Positions 6,882-9,553 of a DNA stretch of 9,553 nucleotides are shown here, in pieces. Below the pieces are notes generated by a model that ran no database searches, had not been told where the DNA came from, and was given only the letters and a program-made list of their open reading frames with translations. This stretch comes from JOPF133 sp052144935 (GTDB lineage Bacteria > Acidobacteriota > Terriglobia > Bryobacterales > Bryobacteraceae): positions 1-9,553 of the forward strand of contig JBKQPR010000305.1 of the NCBI GenBank assembly GCA_052144935.1, read 5' to 3'. Numbering within the stretch: position 1 is the stretch's first letter; every line of letters starts with the position of its first letter. The position numbers were made by a program, and so were the translations under genes.

Positions 6882-7641
6882 CCCGCCAGCTTCAGCCAGG
6901 CGTAAATCAGCGGCAGCGAAAACAGCGTGCTGTCCACCCGGTCGAGGAAACCGCCGTGGCCGGGCAAAATCCCGCCGCTGTCCTTCACCCCGGCGCCGCG
7001 CTTGATGGCCGATTCCGTCAGGTCGCCAAGCTGTCCCGCGGCGTTGGCGGCCACCGTGAGCGCCACGGCTTGCGCCACCCCTACCCCCGGCACGAAGTGC
7101 CACAGGTACGCCCCGGCAACCAGGACCGACGCCGCCACCGACGCCACCGCCCCTTCCCACGATTTGTTCGGGCTGATCCGCGGCGCCATCTTGTGACGGC
7201 CCCACCGCCGGCCCACATAATATGCCCCCATATCGCCCACCCAGTTGACCAGCAGCGCATACATCAGCCAATGGGGATTCAGCTCGCGCAGGGGTATGGC
7301 GCACTTCCAGCAGCCAAAGATGTAGACGATGCCCGCCAGCAGCAGGGCCGCTCGCGGAAGCGATTTCGCCAGATCATCCCCGCGCATCGCCAGCGCCAGC
7401 AGGATGAGCGCCAGGCCGACGATCAGCAGCCAGGTCTCCTCCCGCCAGGCCAGCAGCAACAGGCCGGCGCCATAGCCCAGCGGACCGGGCGCGCCGAAAC
7501 CGTAAGCCTCCGCCACACCGTTGAATTCGCGGTAGCACAGAACGGCCACCGTCGCCAGCACGGCGAGAAAAGCCCAGAAGTTGGCCCACAAAACTACGTA
7601 GACGACAATGGGAATTAGCGTGGCCGCGGTGAGAATCCGCT

Positions 7642-7645
<4 letters not shown>
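6878..7645 (-). CDS. cdsA: Phosphatidate cytidylyltransferase
   Basis: This 255-residue inner-membrane enzyme converts phosphatidic acid and CTP to CDP-diacylglycerol, the branch point of phospholipid synthesis. It has about seven or eight hydrophobic segments, starting with ILTAATLIPIVVYVVLW. The family signature is complete at residues 212-238: S..KR....KD.GG..PGHGGFLDRVD, including the metal-binding Asp residues. The YVGRRWGRHKMAPRISPNKS block upstream of it is also typical. The ATG at 7645 overlaps the uppS stop as ATGA. An in-frame extension further upstream would run through uppS in another frame and is not needed. The stop overlaps the GTG of the toxin-like frame. Length and C-terminus are normal, so the downstream toxin did not truncate it. 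Confidence 0.95.
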
Positions 7646-8478
<833 letters not shown>

Positions 8479-8488
8479 GAAGTAACTA

Positions 8489-8494
8489 TTTATA
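8489..8494 (-). promoter_or_regulatory. Candidate -10 box (TATAAA) of the uppS-cdsA operon
   Basis: On the minus strand TATAAA lies in an AT-rich patch (8481-8500) in otherwise GC-rich DNA, ending 10 nt before the uppS ATG. No -35 match is visible at standard spacing. Transcription from here would give a leader of a few nucleotides, consistent with the missing ribosome site. The rest of the 78-bp gap (8479-8556) should also carry the cysS promoter; TACGAT at 8534-8539 is a weak candidate. Confidence 0.35.
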
Positions 8495-8556
8495 GTACAA
8501 CACGGGCATTCGCGTGGTGTGCGCCGCCTCTGCTACGATGAAACTTCCCCGTCATC

Positions 8557-9553
8557 ATGGCGCTACGCTTCTACAACACGTTGTCACAGCGCGTGGAGGA
8601 GTTCTTGCCGGCGCGCGACAACACCGTCCGCATGTATACCTGCGGCCCCACGGTCTACGATTACGCCCATATCGGCAACTTCCGGACCTTCACCTTCCTC
8701 GACATCCTGCGCAAATGGCTGCGCGCCAGCGGATTCCGCCTCGACCACGTCATGAACCTCACCGACGTGGACGACAAGATCATCCGCAATGCCGTGGCCC
8801 AGCACAAGACGCTGGGGGAATACACCGGCATCTATACCAAGGCGTTTCTGGAGGACTGCGCCACTCTGCGGCTGGAGCGCCCCGAGCGCCTGGTCCCCGC
8901 CACCGAGCACATCGGCGACATGGTCGGGGCCATCGAGCGCTTGGGCGCCGGGAACCACACCTACACCAGCGACGGTTCGGTGTACTTCCGCATTTCCACC
9001 TTTCCCGGATATGGCAAGCTCTCGCACAACGATTTCAGCGGCAACCAGGCGGGCGCGCGCGTCGACGTGGACGAATACGAAAAGGCCGACGCCCGCGACT
9101 TCGCGCTGTGGAAGGCGCCCAAGGAAGGCGAGCCGTTCTGGCCTTCCGCCATCGGCCCCGGCCGCCCCGGATGGCACATCGAGTGCTCCGTGATGGCCAT
9201 CAAGTACCTGGGCGATACGCTGGATATTCACGCCGGCGGCGTCGATCTGATCTTCCCGCACCACGAAAACGAGATTGCGCAATCGGAATCGCTCACCGGC
9301 AAACCCTTCGCGCGCTTTTGGCTCCACGCCGAGTTCCTCATGGTGGAGGGCCAGAAGATGTCCAAGTCGCTGGGCAACTACTACACCCTCCGCGACCTGC
9401 TCGACCGCGGGTGCCAGCCGGAAGCCATACGCTACCTGCTGGCTTCGGTGCCATACCGCAAGTCGCTCAACTTCACCTTCGAGGGGATTAAATCGTCCGC
9501 TCTGGCCATCGACCGCCTGCGCAATTTCAAGCTGCGTCTGGAAACCGATCATT
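8557..9553 (+). CDS. cysS: Cysteine--tRNA ligase, 5' part (cut by window end)
   Basis: The first 332 residues of a class I aminoacyl-tRNA synthetase that charges tRNA-Cys are present; the full protein is normally about 460-500 residues. The N-terminal Rossmann fold shows TCGPTVYDYAHIGNFRTF, with zinc ligand Cys29 and the HIGH-like motif HIGN at 38-41. DVDDKIIRNA follows. The remaining expected zinc ligands are Cys210 (HIECS), His235 and Glu239 (PHHENE). KMSKS is at 267-271 within GQKMSKSLGNYYTL. Asn in place of the last His of HIGH is a known variant in this family. ATG at 8557 is the only start after an in-frame stop at 8539, and no ribosome site precedes it. It is divergent from uppS across 78 bp. 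The tRNA-binding C-terminus lies outside the window. Confidence 0.96.
   Translation, partial: MALRFYNTLSQRVEEFLPARDNTVRMYTCGPTVYDYAHIGNFRTFTFLDILRKWLRASGFRLDHVMNLTDVDDKIIRNAVAQHKTLGEYTGIYTKAFLEDCATLRLERPERLVPATEHIGDMVGAIERLGAGNHTYTSDGSVYFRISTFPGYGKLSHNDFSGNQAGARVDVDEYEKADARDFALWKAPKEGEPFWPSAIGPGRPGWHIECSVMAIKYLGDTLDIHAGGVDLIFPHHENEIAQSESLTGKPFARFWLHAEFLMVEGQKMSKSLGNYYTLRDLLDRGCQPEAIRYLLASVPYRKSLNFTFEGIKSSALAIDRLRNFKLRLETDH

Noticed and set aside
6882..7304. Extension of the toxin-like frame far into cdsA
   Set aside because: This part is an Arg/Gly-rich shadow of the cdsA coding sequence and contains no BrnT N-terminal motif.
8514..9491. 325-codon plus-strand frame and the 322-codon minus-strand frame at the right edge
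   Set aside because: Both overlap the cysS frame from 8557, which shows HIGN, KMSKS and all zinc ligands. The other frames translate to Arg/Pro-rich or Val/Gly-rich sequence without motifs.

Overview
The window is GC-rich bacterial chromosome, and every gene reads as bacterial. The secreted protein families, the 14-blade two-component sensor and the general style point to an acidobacterium of the Solibacter/Bryobacterales type. This placement is inferred from remembered protein families, not from a marker gene.

Layout. (1) Positions 1-131 are AT-richer sequence upstream of the first gene. (2) Positions 132-1217 (+) and 1253-2395 (-) are two convergent genes for exported proteins of unknown function. 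The first ends in a TonB C-terminal-like domain. The second is a secreted all-beta type protein. (3) Positions 2396-2668 are a divergent intergenic region with weak regulatory signals. (4) Positions 2669-6249 (+) hold a two-gene signalling operon. It encodes a 986-aa periplasmic-propeller sensor histidine kinase and a NarL/FixJ-type response regulator, joined by a 4-nt GTGA overlap. (5) Positions 8478 down to 6357 (-) hold uppS and cdsA, joined by an ATGA overlap. They are followed by a short BrnT-like toxin frame (GTGA overlap with cdsA) and a CopG/RHH antitoxin of the COG5304 (PF12441) kind. (6) The 5' part of cysS runs rightward from 8557 and leaves the window at the right edge.

How the genes fit together. 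The kinase and regulator form one phosphorelay: an extracytoplasmic sensor of unknown ligand, a cytoplasmic HisKA_3/HATPase core, and a DNA-binding regulator. uppS and cdsA are envelope housekeeping genes, for undecaprenyl diphosphate and CDP-diacylglycerol synthesis. The toxin-antitoxin remnant follows cdsA, where lineages with the common gene order often carry further envelope or isoprenoid genes. cysS is housekeeping and divergent from uppS.

Most of the window is ordinary core genome. The points most worth a second look are the apparently N-terminally truncated toxin coupled to cdsA, the TonB-like domain on a protein with a cleavable signal peptide, the uncharacterised secreted protein at 1253-2395, and -10-like boxes placed so close to start codons that near-leaderless transcripts are possible. 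No clearly new multi-gene system was seen.
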